Below, piece by piece: positions 1-8,383 of a stretch of DNA of 64,000 nucleotides; within the stretch, counting starts at the first letter, position 1, and each line of letters begins with the position of its first letter. The position numbers and the translations under genes were made by a program. The notes beneath the pieces are model-generated. The model worked only from the letters and a program-made list of their open reading frames with translations. It was not told where the DNA came from and did not search any database. Origin of the DNA: DATJLY01 sp963773665 (GTDB lineage Bacteria; Pseudomonadota; Alphaproteobacteria; ATCC43930; CGMCC-115725); contig CAVZBZ010000013.1 of the NCBI GenBank assembly GCA_963773665.1, positions 496,001 to 560,000 on the forward strand. Reading direction: 5' to 3'.

Positions 1-975
1 AAGGCGGGCGAAGCCGGATATTTCATCCTGCAATACGCGTGCAGCTCCGGCGTGAGCTTCGAGGAGATGTTCCGCAATTTCCTGCGGCGCGTGCCGACGA
101 GCCTGCTCGCCGAAGGCCTCGGCCTCGGCAGCCGCCGGGTCGAGAACTTCGCGCAGCTTCTGCCCGAGGGGCCGTTCACGATCAGCGATCTCGTCGATGT
201 CTTCGCCCGCATCCACGACCGCCACGCGATCTTCATCATCGACGAATACGACCGCGTCACCAACGAGGACGTGAAGGCAAAGCTCGCCGAGCTCATCAAG
301 ATCATGTCGGACGCCGCCGTGCCGGTGACGCTGCTGCTGATCGGCGTCGCCGACGACGTGCGCGATCTGTTCGGCAAGCACCCCTCGCTCCAGCGCACGC
401 TCGTGACCGTGCCGATGCCGACGATGTCGCGCCGCGACCTCGAGGGTCTCATCGCGGCGGGCGAGGGCCATGCGGGGCTCACCTTCGTGCCCGAGGTGCG
501 CGAGGCGATCATCGATTTCGCGCAAGGCCTGCCATATCAGGCGCAGCTCCTGTGCCTGTTCGCTGCGCGCAACGCCGTTCGCCGCAACACCCACCAGGTC
601 GAGCGCGAGGATCTGCGCTACGCCATCGAGCGCGCTGCCGAGGAGGCGGAGACGCGCATCAAGGAAGCCTATGGCCTCGCCGTGGGAACGCCGGCGGAAA
701 GCGCGTTCCAGGACGTGCTGTTCCACGCCGCGCGCGCGCACTCCGACGAGTTCGGGACATTCACCGCGGCCGACGTGGCGGCGGCCGGGCCGCCCGGCGA
801 GGGTGAAGGCTCGCTCCTTGCGCTGCAATATCCGCTGAAGAAGCTCACCGAGCCCGAGCGCGGCGGCGTGCTGCGGCGCATCGCCAGCGTCAGCGGCCCG
901 CGCTACCAGTTCTGCAGCCAGATGTTCCGCAACTACGTGCTCGTGGCGCAAGCCGTGCAGCGCGGCTCGATCTGA
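1..975 (+). CDS. AAA-type ATPase, C-terminal part (5' end outside window)
   Basis: The reading frame is open from the first base, so the N-terminus with the expected Walker A loop lies upstream of the window. The visible part contains a Walker B-like segment (HAIFIIDEYDRV) about 75 residues in, followed by a region typical of ORC/Cdc6-like or MalT-type AAA ATPases. There, helical segments end in RYQFCSQMFRNYVLVAQ, which may be a winged-helix lid. No transmembrane segment is seen. A GTG at 52 could start translation in frame, but the residues before it read as coding sequence too. The partner of this ATPase is not visible, so its role is unknown. The next gene converges on it with only 4 bases between stops. 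Confidence 0.7.
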   Translation, partial: KAGEAGYFILQYACSSGVSFEEMFRNFLRRVPTSLLAEGLGLGSRRVENFAQLLPEGPFTISDLVDVFARIHDRHAIFIIDEYDRVTNEDVKAKLAELIKIMSDAAVPVTLLLIGVADDVRDLFGKHPSLQRTLVTVPMPTMSRRDLEGLIAAGEGHAGLTFVPEVREAIIDFAQGLPYQAQLLCLFAARNAVRRNTHQVEREDLRYAIERAAEEAETRIKEAYGLAVGTPAESAFQDVLFHAARAHSDEFGTFTAADVAAAGPPGEGEGSLLALQYPLKKLTEPERGGVLRRIASVSGPRYQFCSQMFRNYVLVAQAVQRGSI

Positions 976-979
976 GCGC

Positions 980-1753
980 TCACGCCGCGGCGGCGAGCGC
1001 GGCTTCGATCGCGGCGGACTGCGCCTCCACGGAAATCTCGAGCGCGGACGTGACTTCGAGGCGCCGGTCCTCGAACACGTGCGCCTTGCCGCGCCGCCGC
1101 CGCCGCCAGCCCATCACCGCCTCGTCGCGCTCGGCGACGAGCGTCGCGATCTGCGGCCGGAAGAACTGCGTGGCGCCGGCGATCCAGCGGTTGAGATGCG
1201 GCGACGGCCCGGTCTCGCCGACCCAGAATCGGTCGAGCATCGCGACGACATCGGCCGCGCGGTACCAGGTCTCGCCCGTGACCCAGCGGTTCGTGGTGAA
1301 GAGCCGGATCGGCTGCCCCGCCGCATTCATCGCCAGCGCCACGATGTGGCACCATTCGCCATCCTCGCCGGCGTGCGGTTCCGGCGCCGAAGGCGATGCG
1401 GTTGCCGGCGCAGCGCCCGCGATCACCAGTTCCGGCAGCACCAGCGGGCGCGTGCCCGGGGCCATGCCGCCGGCGCGAAGGAACAGGTGGAAATGGCCGT
1501 GCTCGCCGGGCCCGCGCTCGCCCGGCGGATGCGCGTGATAGAAGTACTGCGCGTGCGAGCGCGGATCGTAGACGTCGCCCGCGGGATAATGCTGCCACGG
1601 CTCGCACGAGGGTGCGCTGCCGAGCGCTGCCGCGACAACGCTGCTGCCACGGCTTGCGAGCACCTGCTCGGAAAGGCGCATCGCCTCGCCGCCCTCAAGC
1701 ATCGCTTCGAGCGCGGCGCGGCCGAGGGTTTTGAGATCGCGACCGGCGCTCAC
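980..1753 (-). CDS. Conserved protein of unknown function (resembles DUF6969 proteins)
   Basis: Predicted 257 residues, soluble, no signal peptide. The middle contains His-rich and Gly-rich segments (AQYFYHAHPPGER, GEHGHFHLFL) followed by a C-terminal domain with RLFTTNRWVTGETWY and HLNRWIAGATQFF. I recall this combination from a proteobacterial family of unknown function (DUF6969), but I cannot verify the match. The clustered histidines suggest metal binding, which is inference. The start is a GTG at 1753 that overlaps the TGA of the lipoprotein gene (GTGA). It is therefore the last gene of the Mla-type operon and is probably translationally coupled to it. Confidence 0.7.
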   Translation of the reverse strand: MSAGRDLKTLGRAALEAMLEGGEAMRLSEQVLASRGSSVVAAALGSAPSCEPWQHYPAGDVYDPRSHAQYFYHAHPPGERGPGEHGHFHLFLRAGGMAPGTRPLVLPELVIAGAAPATASPSAPEPHAGEDGEWCHIVALAMNAAGQPIRLFTTNRWVTGETWYRAADVVAMLDRFWVGETGPSPHLNRWIAGATQFFRPQIATLVAERDEAVMGWRRRRRGKAHVFEDRRLEVTSALEISVEAQSAAIEAALAAAA

Positions 1754-2352
1754 CGCCGCATCGCCGCGAGCTGATCCGCGGTCCACGGCTGAAGCTCGCC
1801 GAGCACGGCGTGAAACGCCGTATCGAATCCCGCGACGATGTCCGGCGTGTCGTTGTGCGCGGGGCGTGCTGTCCCCTCGAAAGTCCGGACGGCGATGGCG
1901 GTGCGCTCGCGCACGATGCGGCAGACGAGCCGAACGTGGATTTCCGGCGGCTCGGCGCCGCGATATTCCGCGTCGAAGCGCTCGAGGTCGATCATCAAGG
2001 TCGCGTCCGGCCGCACTTCGCCCGAAGGCCGCGTCACAACGCGGATGCGGCCGGCATCCATTAGCGATTCGATGACGAGCGACTGGATCATCGCCGGCGC
2101 GCGGTCGCTCCAGGCGGCATTGGCGAAATAATCGAGCCGCAACGGGGCGAGCGTGAGCGCGATCCGCTCGGAGTCGAGCGCGGCGGGCGCTGCCGGCTGA
2201 TCGACCGCGAGCTGCACGTCGAGCGGGCTTGCGCCCTCTACCGGCGGCAGCGGCGTCAGGCGGTAAAGAAGCGGCGGCGCCGCCGGCTTCGGCAGGATGC
2301 CGCCGCACGCGGCGAGCGCCACCGTTGCAAGGACGAGTGCCAGAAGTCTCAT
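1750..2352 (-). CDS. ABC-type transport auxiliary lipoprotein (PqiC/MCE-associated)
   Basis: Predicted 200 residues with a lipoprotein signal peptide (MRLLALVLATVALAACGG, lipobox LAAC with Cys16). The body matches the ABC-type transport auxiliary lipoprotein family: LLYRLTPL near the N-terminus, then YFANAAWSDRAPAMIQ and the segment RIRVVTRP. Family members anchor in the outer membrane and work with an MCE protein in moving phospholipid between the membranes. The start ATG overlaps the stop of the MCE gene (ATGA), and the stop overlaps the GTG of the next gene, so it sits in the middle of a coupled operon. Assignment to the family is firm; the direction of transport cannot be read from the sequence. 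Confidence 0.9.
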   Translation of the reverse strand: MRLLALVLATVALAACGGILPKPAAPPLLYRLTPLPPVEGASPLDVQLAVDQPAAPAALDSERIALTLAPLRLDYFANAAWSDRAPAMIQSLVIESLMDAGRIRVVTRPSGEVRPDATLMIDLERFDAEYRGAEPPEIHVRLVCRIVRERTAIAVRTFEGTARPAHNDTPDIVAGFDTAFHAVLGELQPWTADQLAAMRR

Positions 2353-3299
2353 TGCGGGCGGTATCCTTCGCGGCGGTCGCCATAGATGAAGCGCGACGGA
2401 TCGCGCTCGATCGAATCGGCGATGCGCGACAGCTGCTGCACCAGAAGCTGCGTCTGCTGCGCGAGCTGGTCGATCTCGACGACGCTGCGCCGCGTCAGCT
2501 CGTTGAGCTGCGGCCCGTTCGCCGCGACGAGCGCGTCGAGATGCTGGGCGAGCTCGGCGAACCGGTGCGACGTCTCGTCAACCGAGCGCAGCGTCTCCTG
2601 CATGCCGCCTTCGGGCGCGATGAGCTGTTTCAGCGCGCCGAGAATGGCGTTCGCGGAATCGAGCGTGGTGTGCAGCCCTTGCAGCGTCTCGGCGCCGTTT
2701 CGGAGCGCGCTGTCGATCTCGCCGCTGCGGCCTGCCGCGACCTCGCTCAGCTTGCGGAAATTGTCGAGCGTCGCCGTCAGGGACTGGACGTTCTGCGGAC
2801 TCAGCACCTGGCGCAGCTGGTCGGCGAGCGCGATGAACCGCGCCATGACCTCGGGCGCCAACGTCACGACCTGCTGCAGCCCCGACTCGCGCGAGGCGAT
2901 GACGGGATAGCGCTCGTCCGGCTTGCGCAAGAGATCGGGCGAATCGCGCGTCCCGCCGGTGAGGTTGATATTGACGCCGCCGGCGAGGCCCTGCAATTCG
3001 AGCGAGGCGACCGTATCGGCCTTCACCAGGATTCCACCCCCGAGCTCGACCGTGACCCTGACGCGCGACGGGTCGGCCGGGTCGAGCCGGATCTCGGCGA
3101 CACGGCCCACGGGGATGCCGTTGTCGCGCACGGTCGAGCCGGGCGTGAGGCCGGTCACCGATCCCTCGAAATAGATGTCGTAATAGCTCACCTGCTCGCG
3201 GAACTGGACCTGCGCAAACCACAGGACCGCGATCACCAAGCCGGCGATGAGCATCACGACGAACACGCCGACCGCGACATAAGGGGCCCGGGTTTCCAT
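2349..3299 (-). CDS. MCE (MlaD-family) periplasmic lipid-transport protein
   Basis: Predicted 316 residues starting METRAPYVAVG. One N-terminal transmembrane anchor (residues about 7-28) is followed by a single MCE domain (YYDIYFEGSVTGLTPGSTVR through VNINLTGG). A long C-terminal helical tail contains LDNFRKLSEVAAG and NELTRRSVVEIDQLAQQTQ. MlaD-type proteins form the periplasmic ring of phospholipid ABC transporters and bind the MlaE permease. An upstream in-frame start at 3368 would add 23 residues of Arg/Ala-rich sequence and run into the ATPase gene. The start at 3299, 4 bases after the ATPase stop, fits the family better. Confidence 0.93.
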   Translation of the reverse strand: METRAPYVAVGVFVVMLIAGLVIAVLWFAQVQFREQVSYYDIYFEGSVTGLTPGSTVRDNGIPVGRVAEIRLDPADPSRVRVTVELGGGILVKADTVASLELQGLAGGVNINLTGGTRDSPDLLRKPDERYPVIASRESGLQQVVTLAPEVMARFIALADQLRQVLSPQNVQSLTATLDNFRKLSEVAAGRSGEIDSALRNGAETLQGLHTTLDSANAILGALKQLIAPEGGMQETLRSVDETSHRFAELAQHLDALVAANGPQLNELTRRSVVEIDQLAQQTQLLVQQLSRIADSIERDPSRFIYGDRREGYRPQ

Positions 3300-3303
3300 C
3301 GCC

Positions 3304-4113
3304 TCAATCGCCTGGATTGCTACGCGGCGGGGCTGCGGCGCGCCCGCGCGGACCGTGGAAATAGGCATGGATCCACGGATCCGGGTCGCGCAGCATGTCG
3401 TCCATTGTGCCGATCCTGAGCCGCTTGTCGATCAGGACCGCGATTCGGTCGGCGACCGCGACGAGGCTGTCGATGTCGTGTGTCACCATGAACACGGTGA
3501 GGCCGAGGCTCTCCTTGAGGTCGCGCACGAGCTGGTCGAACTCGGATGCTCCGATCGGGTCGAGCCCGGCGGTCGGCTCGTCGAGGAAAAGGAGCGGCGG
3601 ATCGAGCGCGAGCGCGCGGGCGAGCGCCGCGCGCTTCCTCATCCCGCCCGAGAGCGCGGCGGGATAAATCTCGGCCGTCTCCGGCTGAAGCCCGACCAGG
3701 GCGAGCTTCATGATGCACAGTTCGCGCAGCAGCTCGGGCGGCAGATCGAGCCGCTCCTTGAGCGGCACGGCGACGTTCTCGCCGACCGTGAGCGAGCTGA
3801 AGAGCGCGCCGTCCTGGAACAGGACGCCCCAGCGCGCACCGAGCCGCTCGCGCTCGCCCTGGTCGAGCGTCGCGACGTTCCGGCCGAATATCTCGATCGT
3901 GCCCGAGGCGGCGGGCAGTAGGCCGATGATGGTCTTTAGCAGCACGGATTTCCCCGCGCCCGAGGCGCCCACCACGCCCAGCACCTCGCCCGGCCACAGG
4001 TCGAGGTCGATGTCGCGCTGCAGGATGTACCCGCCGATCCGCGTGCTGAGTCCGCGCAGGCGGACTACCGGCTCAGAGATGGAGCCAGGAGAAGAGGATG
4101 GAGAATGCGGCAT
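3304..4113 (-). CDS. mlaF: MlaF-type ABC transporter ATP-binding protein
   Basis: Predicted 269 residues. It carries Walker A (GASGAGKS), the Q-loop segment WGVLFQDGALFSSLTVGENV, signature LSGGMRKRAALARAL, Walker B LLFLDEPTAGLDP and the H-loop in VFMVTHDIDS. The QDGALFSS segment is typical of the Mla/Ttg2A group. It energises the permease and MCE protein encoded on either side. The chosen ATG at 4113 overlaps the permease gene by 41 bases. A shorter form starting nearer ISEPVVRLRG would need a non-ATG codon, so the exact start is uncertain. Confidence 0.92.
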   Translation of the reverse strand: MPHSPSSSPGSISEPVVRLRGLSTRIGGYILQRDIDLDLWPGEVLGVVGASGAGKSVLLKTIIGLLPAASGTIEIFGRNVATLDQGERERLGARWGVLFQDGALFSSLTVGENVAVPLKERLDLPPELLRELCIMKLALVGLQPETAEIYPAALSGGMRKRAALARALALDPPLLFLDEPTAGLDPIGASEFDQLVRDLKESLGLTVFMVTHDIDSLVAVADRIAVLIDKRLRIGTMDDMLRDPDPWIHAYFHGPRGRAAAPPRSNPGD

Positions 4114-5206
4114 CGATGACGATGACGATGAAGATCGATTGCACCACCGAGCGGGTCGCGTGCCGGCCGACGCTCTCGGCGCTGCGCTCGACCGTGAGGC
4201 CCTCGTAGCAGCCGATGAGCGCGATCGCCGCGGCAAAGAACGGCGCCTTGATGATGCCGAGCCAGAAGCTCCACAGGCTCACCGCCTGGTGCAGCTCCTG
4301 CGTGAAGACGGGGAGCGGAATGCCGAGCACCAGCCAGCACAGCAACGCGCCGCCCAAAAGCCCGATCGCATTGGCGTAGAAGGTGAGAAGCGGGAGCGTC
4401 AGCATCAGCCCGAAGAGCCGCGGCAGGACGAGGATCTCGATGGGGTCGAGCGCCAGCGTCTTCAGAGCGTCGATCTCCTCGCGCACCTGCATCGCGCCCA
4501 GCTCCGCGGTGAAAGCGCTGCCGGAGCGGCCGGCGACGATGACCGCCGTCAGCATCGCGCCCAGCTCGCGCAAGGTGCCGATCGCGAGCAGATCGACCGT
4601 CAGGATCTCGGCGCCGAAGCGGCGCAGCTGGTCGGCGCCCTGATAGGCCGTCACGATGCCGATGAGGAACGACAACAGCCCGACGATCGGCATCGCCGAG
4701 AATCCCGTCCGCTCCATGTGGGCGACGAGCGAGGTAAACCGCACCCGCCGCGGCTGCACGAGCGCGCGGGCGGATGTCACGACGACGAGGCCGAGAAACG
4801 CCAAAAGCCCCGCCGCCGTGCGCACCAGATCGAGCGTCGCCGCGCCGAGATAGGCCAAGCCGTCGATGAGGACGTTGTGGGCCTTGCGCCGCCGCAGCGC
4901 GGGCGCCGCTTCCGGTCCCTTCTCGACCTGGTGCAGCAGCGGCTCGAGCTCGCGCGCGATGTTCTCGATCCTGACCTCGCTGCCGCGCGCCTTGAGCGCC
5001 CGCTCGAGCCTCAAGACGAGCCACGCGCCCGCCGTGTCGAGCGCCTCGAGCGCGCTGAGGTCGATGCTCACGTGCCGCGCCGGCGGCAGGCGCAGCGCGC
5101 CCAGCTTCCGGTCGAGCGCCGCGGCCCCGGCGAGCGACCACTCGCCGCCCGCCCGCAGCACGAGCCTGTCGCCGTCGCCTTCCGGCTCGATCCATCCCGC
5201 CGCCAT
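4073..5206 (-). CDS. mlaE: MlaE-type ABC permease with N-terminal STAS domain
   Basis: Predicted 377 residues. The first ~100 residues form a STAS-like domain (RHVSIDLSALEALDTAGAWLV), as in MlaB, here fused to the permease. Residues about 130-377 are the MlaE permease, with several membrane spans and the conserved LRELGAMLTAVIVAGRSGSA and AELGAMQVREEIDAL segments, ending in a final span FIVIVIDAAFSILFSWL. It is the inner-membrane channel of the phospholipid transporter and heads the operon mlaE-mlaF-MCE-lipoprotein-unknown. A hairpin repeat lies just upstream of the start codon. Confidence 0.93.
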   Translation of the reverse strand: MAAGWIEPEGDGDRLVLRAGGEWSLAGAAALDRKLGALRLPPARHVSIDLSALEALDTAGAWLVLRLERALKARGSEVRIENIARELEPLLHQVEKGPEAAPALRRRKAHNVLIDGLAYLGAATLDLVRTAAGLLAFLGLVVVTSARALVQPRRVRFTSLVAHMERTGFSAMPIVGLLSFLIGIVTAYQGADQLRRFGAEILTVDLLAIGTLRELGAMLTAVIVAGRSGSAFTAELGAMQVREEIDALKTLALDPIEILVLPRLFGLMLTLPLLTFYANAIGLLGGALLCWLVLGIPLPVFTQELHQAVSLWSFWLGIIKAPFFAAAIALIGCYEGLTVERSAESVGRHATRSVVQSIFIVIVIDAAFSILFSWLHL

Positions 5207-5210
5207 TCAA

Positions 5211-5241
5211 CCCTCTCCGCCCGCGCTGCGCGCGGAGAGGG
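5211..5241. repeat. GC-rich palindromic hairpin upstream of mlaE
   Basis: Perfect 10-base arms CCCTCTCCGC and GCGGAGAGGG flank an 11-base loop, 5 bases from the mlaE start codon and 92 bases from the apt start. Such CCCTCTCC-type palindromes are common intergenic repeats in alphaproteobacteria, and related copies appear at 21982 and 50463 in this window. So close to a start codon it would sit in the mlaE 5' leader. It has no U-tract, so a terminator role is unlikely. Confidence 0.6.
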
Positions 5242-5333
5242 CGATTTGGGCACGGCCAATTCCTGCCGATAGGGTCATGCACTAAGATGCTGCGAAGCGA
5301 TGCCGGAGCATAGCCGATGGCGACGAGGCAAGC

Positions 5334-5849
5334 ATGGACTTGAAGCAGCATATCCGGAGCGTTCCGGATTTCCCGAAGCCCGGCATCCTGTTCTACGACA
5401 TCTCGACGCTGCTCGCGCATGCCGGCGCCTGGCACGAGACGGTGCACCGCCTTGCCGAGGCGCTGCGGCCGCATCGGCCGGAAGTCCTCGTCGGCATCGA
5501 ATCGCGCGGCTTCCTGGTCGCGGCGCCGTTGGCCTTCAGCCTCAATTGCGGCTTCGTCATGGTCAGGAAGCGCGGCAAGCTGCCGGGCGCCACCGTGCCC
5601 TACACCTACGACCTCGAATACGGCACCGACACGATCGAGATCCAGGCCGATGCGATCGCGTCCGGAAAGCGCGTCGCCGTGCTCGACGATCTTCTGGCGA
5701 CCGGCGGCACGATGGCGGCGGCCATCGATCTCTGCCGCAAGGTCGGCGGCGACGTGGTGGCGTCCGCCTGCATCATCGAGCTGAGTTTTTTGGGCGGGCG
5801 AAAAAAACTCGACGTGCCGTTCAACTCGATCCTGGCCTACGATTCCTGA
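5334..5849 (+). CDS. apt: Adenine phosphoribosyltransferase
   Basis: Predicted 171 residues, the usual size for Apt. It catalyses adenine + PRPP to AMP + PPi in purine salvage. Visible features are SVPDFPKPGILFYDIS at the N-terminus, the conserved GIESRGFLVAAPLA segment, VRKRGKLPG, and the PRPP-binding motif VAVLDDLLATGGTM. The start MDLKQHIR matches the family. It is transcribed alone, divergent from mlaE, and its 3' end overlaps the 3' end of convergent potI by 13 bases. Confidence 0.96.
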   Translation: MDLKQHIRSVPDFPKPGILFYDISTLLAHAGAWHETVHRLAEALRPHRPEVLVGIESRGFLVAAPLAFSLNCGFVMVRKRGKLPGATVPYTYDLEYGTDTIEIQADAIASGKRVAVLDDLLATGGTMAAAIDLCRKVGGDVVASACIIELSFLGGRKKLDVPFNSILAYDS

Positions 5850-6640
5850 CGCGACGCCATGAGCCGCGCCGCCACCGTCACGGCGCATGCCACGACGATC
5901 ACGATGATGGTCGCGAGCGCGTTCACCTGCGGCGAGACGCCGAGCCGCACGCTCGAGAAAATCACCATCGGCAGCGTGCTCGAGGCCGGCCCCGAGGTGA
6001 AGCTCGCCAGCACGAGATCGTCGAGCGAGAGGGTGAAGGCCAAAAGCCAGCCCGCGAGCAGCGCCGGCGCGATGAGCGGCAGCGTGATCGCAACGAACAC
6101 CTTGGCCGGCGTGGCGCCGAGATCGAGCGCCGCCTCTTCGAGCGAGCGGTCGAACGCGGCAAGCCGCGCCTCGACCACGACCGCGACATAGGCAAGCCCC
6201 AATGTCGCGTGCGCGATGACGATGGTGAAGACGCCGCGCCCCCGTGGCCAGCCGGTCCATTGCTCGAGCGCCACGAACAGAAGGAGCAGCGACAGGCCGG
6301 TGATGACCTCGGGCATGACGAGCGGCGCGGTCGCGAGCGTGGCGAAAAATGCCCTGCCGCGAAAGCGCCGGTGGCGCGCCAGCGCGTGCCCGGCGAGCGT
6401 GCCGAGAACGAGCGCCGCCGTCGCCGACAGCACCGCCACTTCGAGGCTCGTCAGCGCCGCCGCGCGGATCTGCGCGTTCCGCGCAAGCTCGGCATACCAG
6501 TGCGTCGAGAACCCGGCCCACACGGTGACGAGGCGCGAGGCGTTGAACGAATAGACGATGACCGAGACGATCGGCGCGTAAAGAAAGAGCAGCCCAAGCG
6601 CCAGCATCGTCGCGAGGAACGGCGACAGCCGGTTCACCAT
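5837..6640 (-). CDS. potI: Putrescine/spermidine-type ABC transporter permease PotI
   Basis: Predicted 267 residues with six membrane spans typical of PotC/PotI. The EAA loop is DRSLEEAALDLGATPAKVF, followed by ITLPLIAPALLAG and the C-terminal SLDDLVLASFTSGP segment common in these permeases. It would pair with PotH, PotG and PotF, encoded at 13.8-16.8 kb on the same strand. Unusually, potI is not adjacent to potH: a 7-kb block of DNA-repair genes lies between them. Its ATG overlaps the end of pdeM by 7 bases, so it is probably expressed with that gene. The 3' end overlaps apt. Confidence 0.93.
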   Translation of the reverse strand: MVNRLSPFLATMLALGLLFLYAPIVSVIVYSFNASRLVTVWAGFSTHWYAELARNAQIRAAALTSLEVAVLSATAALVLGTLAGHALARHRRFRGRAFFATLATAPLVMPEVITGLSLLLLFVALEQWTGWPRGRGVFTIVIAHATLGLAYVAVVVEARLAAFDRSLEEAALDLGATPAKVFVAITLPLIAPALLAGWLLAFTLSLDDLVLASFTSGPASSTLPMVIFSSVRLGVSPQVNALATIIVIVVACAVTVAARLMASRQES

Positions 6641-7314
6641 GGCGGCAGCGCGATGACCCGGCCGCGCACGATGAGGGCGATGCTCATGGTGGCGGGAAAG
6701 AGCCGGCGCAGCTCGGGCGCGGCCCGGTCGAGCCCGCCGGCATAGGCGCCGAACGCCGGCATGACGAGGCGGCGCGCATCATGGAGGAAGCATGGCCCCG
6801 CGAATCGCCGGCCGCGCAAGGTGACGCTCGCCTTCGGGTGATAATGCCCGCTCACCTCGCCGCGCGCGGGCTCGGCTGACGCGATGTGGCGGAAGACGAG
6901 CGGGCCCGCTGCAAGGTCGCCCTTGACGATGCGGCCGCCCAACCCGTGCGGCAGGTCGGGATCGTGGTTGCCCTCGATCCAGATCCAGTCGCACGACGCC
7001 GTGAGCGAGGCAAGCCGGGCCCGGTCGGCGCCCGAAAGCCGCTCCGGTCCCCGCGAGTCGTGAAAACTGTCGCCGAGGCAGACGACCCGGCGCAGGTCCG
7101 GCCGGATCGACAAAGCGAGCCGCTCGAGCGTCGCGATCGTGTCGTAGGGCGGCAGGAGCGCGCCGCCGGCGGCAAAGCTCGAGCCCTTTTCCAGATGCAG
7201 GTCGGCAACGACGAGCGTGCCCTCGTCCTGCCACCACAGCGCACCGGACGGCTCGGCCTGAAGCCGCGCCCCGTTGAGGTCGATGGGATGCCCCGAAGGC
7301 CGCGCGTAATCCAT
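6634..7314 (-). CDS. pdeM: Ligase-associated DNA-damage-response metallophosphoesterase PdeM
   Basis: Predicted 226 residues with all calcineurin-like metallophosphoesterase motifs: DLHLEKG (D-x-H), GDSFHD (GD), GNHD, and SGHYHPKA (GHxH). This combination, with the neighbouring helicase, exonuclease and ligase genes, matches the known ligase-associated DNA damage response set (PdeM, DEXH helicase, exonuclease, ATP-dependent ligase). It is predicted to be a cytoplasmic nuclease or phosphodiesterase. The gene runs leftward like the helicase, but two small exported-protein genes lie between them. Downstream potI overlaps it by 7 bases. Confidence 0.92.
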   Translation of the reverse strand: MDYARPSGHPIDLNGARLQAEPSGALWWQDEGTLVVADLHLEKGSSFAAGGALLPPYDTIATLERLALSIRPDLRRVVCLGDSFHDSRGPERLSGADRARLASLTASCDWIWIEGNHDPDLPHGLGGRIVKGDLAAGPLVFRHIASAEPARGEVSGHYHPKASVTLRGRRFAGPCFLHDARRLVMPAFGAYAGGLDRAAPELRRLFPATMSIALIVRGRVIALPPW

Positions 7315-7370
7315 GCGCGGCCACTATGCCCGCTCGCGGGCGGCGAGGCGATCAGGATTGTGGCGCGCGC

Positions 7371-7700
7371 CTACTTGCCGGCGTCGTGCGAAAACCACAG
7401 CGAGGGGACCGGCTTCCGCGGCGGCGGCGGCGGCGCCTCGATCGAGAGATGCTCGCCGATCTGCGTGACCCTGCGGCTCGTGACCGGCTTCGCATCGGTC
7501 GCCGAATGGGTCGCCTCGACGCCCGTCAGCGCGTCGGCCGGCTTCTTATCCGCGCTGCCGTTCGGCGCGATGTAATTCCATTGCTGCGCGCCCTTGTCGA
7601 GGTCGGACAGCGAGGAGACCGCACCATCCGCCCTGCCGGGCGCGCTCCACGAAGCAAGCGCCATCGCGCACGCCGCAGCGCCAAGAACCATTCGCACCAT
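7371..7700 (-). CDS. Small exported protein, paralogue of the next gene upstream
   Basis: Predicted 109 residues with a signal peptide (MVRMVLGAAACAMALA, cleavage near GRADG). After it come SSLSDLDKGAQQWNYIAP, a variable linker, VTQIGEHLSIEAP, a proline run, and the C-terminus LWFSHDAGK. The same three blocks occur in the same order in the 179-residue protein encoded just upstream, so the two are paralogues. I recognise no family. The start is set by a strong ribosome site (GAGGAGGAG) 7 bases before ATG 7700. A GTG at 7718 overlaps that site and is unlikely. A perfect CRP-like palindrome is centred 59.5 bases before the ATG. Confidence 0.8.
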   Translation of the reverse strand: MVRMVLGAAACAMALASWSAPGRADGAVSSLSDLDKGAQQWNYIAPNGSADKKPADALTGVEATHSATDAKPVTSRRVTQIGEHLSIEAPPPPPRKPVPSLWFSHDAGK

Positions 7701-7725
7701 ACCGGGACTCCTCCTCACCGGCGGA

Positions 7726-7768
7726 AGCTAAGGACGCGCCCACGCCGATCCTGTGACATTGCTCACAG
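7726..7768 (-). promoter_or_regulatory. CRP-like operator and possible -10 for the small exported protein
   Basis: The palindrome CTGTGA-CATTGC-TCACAG (7751-7768) is a perfect match to the classical CRP/cAMP-receptor consensus TGTGA-N6-TCACA, with one extra matching base on each side. On the gene strand a TTAGCT hexamer at 7731-7726 could act as -10. Its centre is 31 bases from the operator centre, the spacing of class II CRP-activated promoters (operator near -41.5). The palindrome is seen directly; activation, the -10 and the identity of the regulator are inference. Confidence 0.6.
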
Positions 7769-7810
7769 GTTGGGTGTGACAAATTAACGCTTGTGGCGCG
7801 GTATTGATCC

Positions 7811-8350
7811 TCAATTCTTCGACAGCGATGCGAACCACAGCGCGCGATTGCCCGAGCCGAGCGTCGGCTGGTCGAGGCCGGGCACACCCTTTTGGGGGAG
7901 AGTCACCGGCACTTCCATCGCCAGGTGTGCGCCGATCTGCACCTCGGTCTGCGGCGGCAGCGGGCGCCGGCGGCCGGCGGGCAGGATCGTGCCGACACGG
8001 GTCACGCCCCGCTGCGGCAGCCGGTCGAAGCCTTCGCCGGGGGCGATATAGGCCCACGCATCGATACCGCGGTCGAGATCGGCAATCGAGGCGAGCCCGC
8101 CCTCGCCGTCATAGGGCACGGCCTGTGTCGCAGCGGGCGCTTCGTCGCTTGCCGGAGGCGGGGCCGCCGGCAAGGCGATCGGCGCCGATGCGGTTTCGAT
8201 CTGCTGCATCACGATCGGCGGAATGACAATGGGCGCGGGCGATCCGCCCTGCGGGCAGAACTCCGCGCTGATGCCGCACGCCACACCGGGCGCGGTCGAG
8301 GCGAGGAGAAGGACAAGGCATGCGGTGAAGCCCGGCGCGATGCGTGACAT
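7811..8350 (-). CDS. Exported protein, longer paralogue of the 109-residue protein
   Basis: Predicted 179 residues with a signal peptide (MSRIAPGFTACLVLLLAS, cleavage around GVACG). A proline/alanine-rich segment (residues about 35-75) precedes LASIADLDRGIDAWAYIAP, then VQIGAHLAMEVP, and a C-terminus RALWFASLSKN. These blocks align with those of the neighbouring 109-residue protein, showing a tandem duplication with divergence. Two N-terminal cysteines (around residues 25 and 32) are absent from the paralogue. A ribosome site GGGAGG lies 6 bases before ATG 8350. A near-perfect CRP-like site lies 69.5 bases upstream. Function unknown; probably periplasmic or secreted. Confidence 0.8.
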   Translation of the reverse strand: MSRIAPGFTACLVLLLASTAPGVACGISAEFCPQGGSPAPIVIPPIVMQQIETASAPIALPAAPPPASDEAPAATQAVPYDGEGGLASIADLDRGIDAWAYIAPGEGFDRLPQRGVTRVGTILPAGRRRPLPPQTEVQIGAHLAMEVPVTLPQKGVPGLDQPTLGSGNRALWFASLSKN

Positions 8351-8383
8351 TTGCAGCCTCCCACGTCGTGCGTGACGTGCGAG

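Noticed and set aside
4065..6521. An 818-codon open frame on the minus strand
   Set aside because: It crosses mlaE, apt antisense and potI in the wrong frame; composition is Arg/Ala/Gly-rich and no domain is visible.
7811..8350. Reading the exported pair as one fused gene
   Set aside because: Each copy has its own signal peptide, ribosome site and upstream palindrome, and stops separate them.
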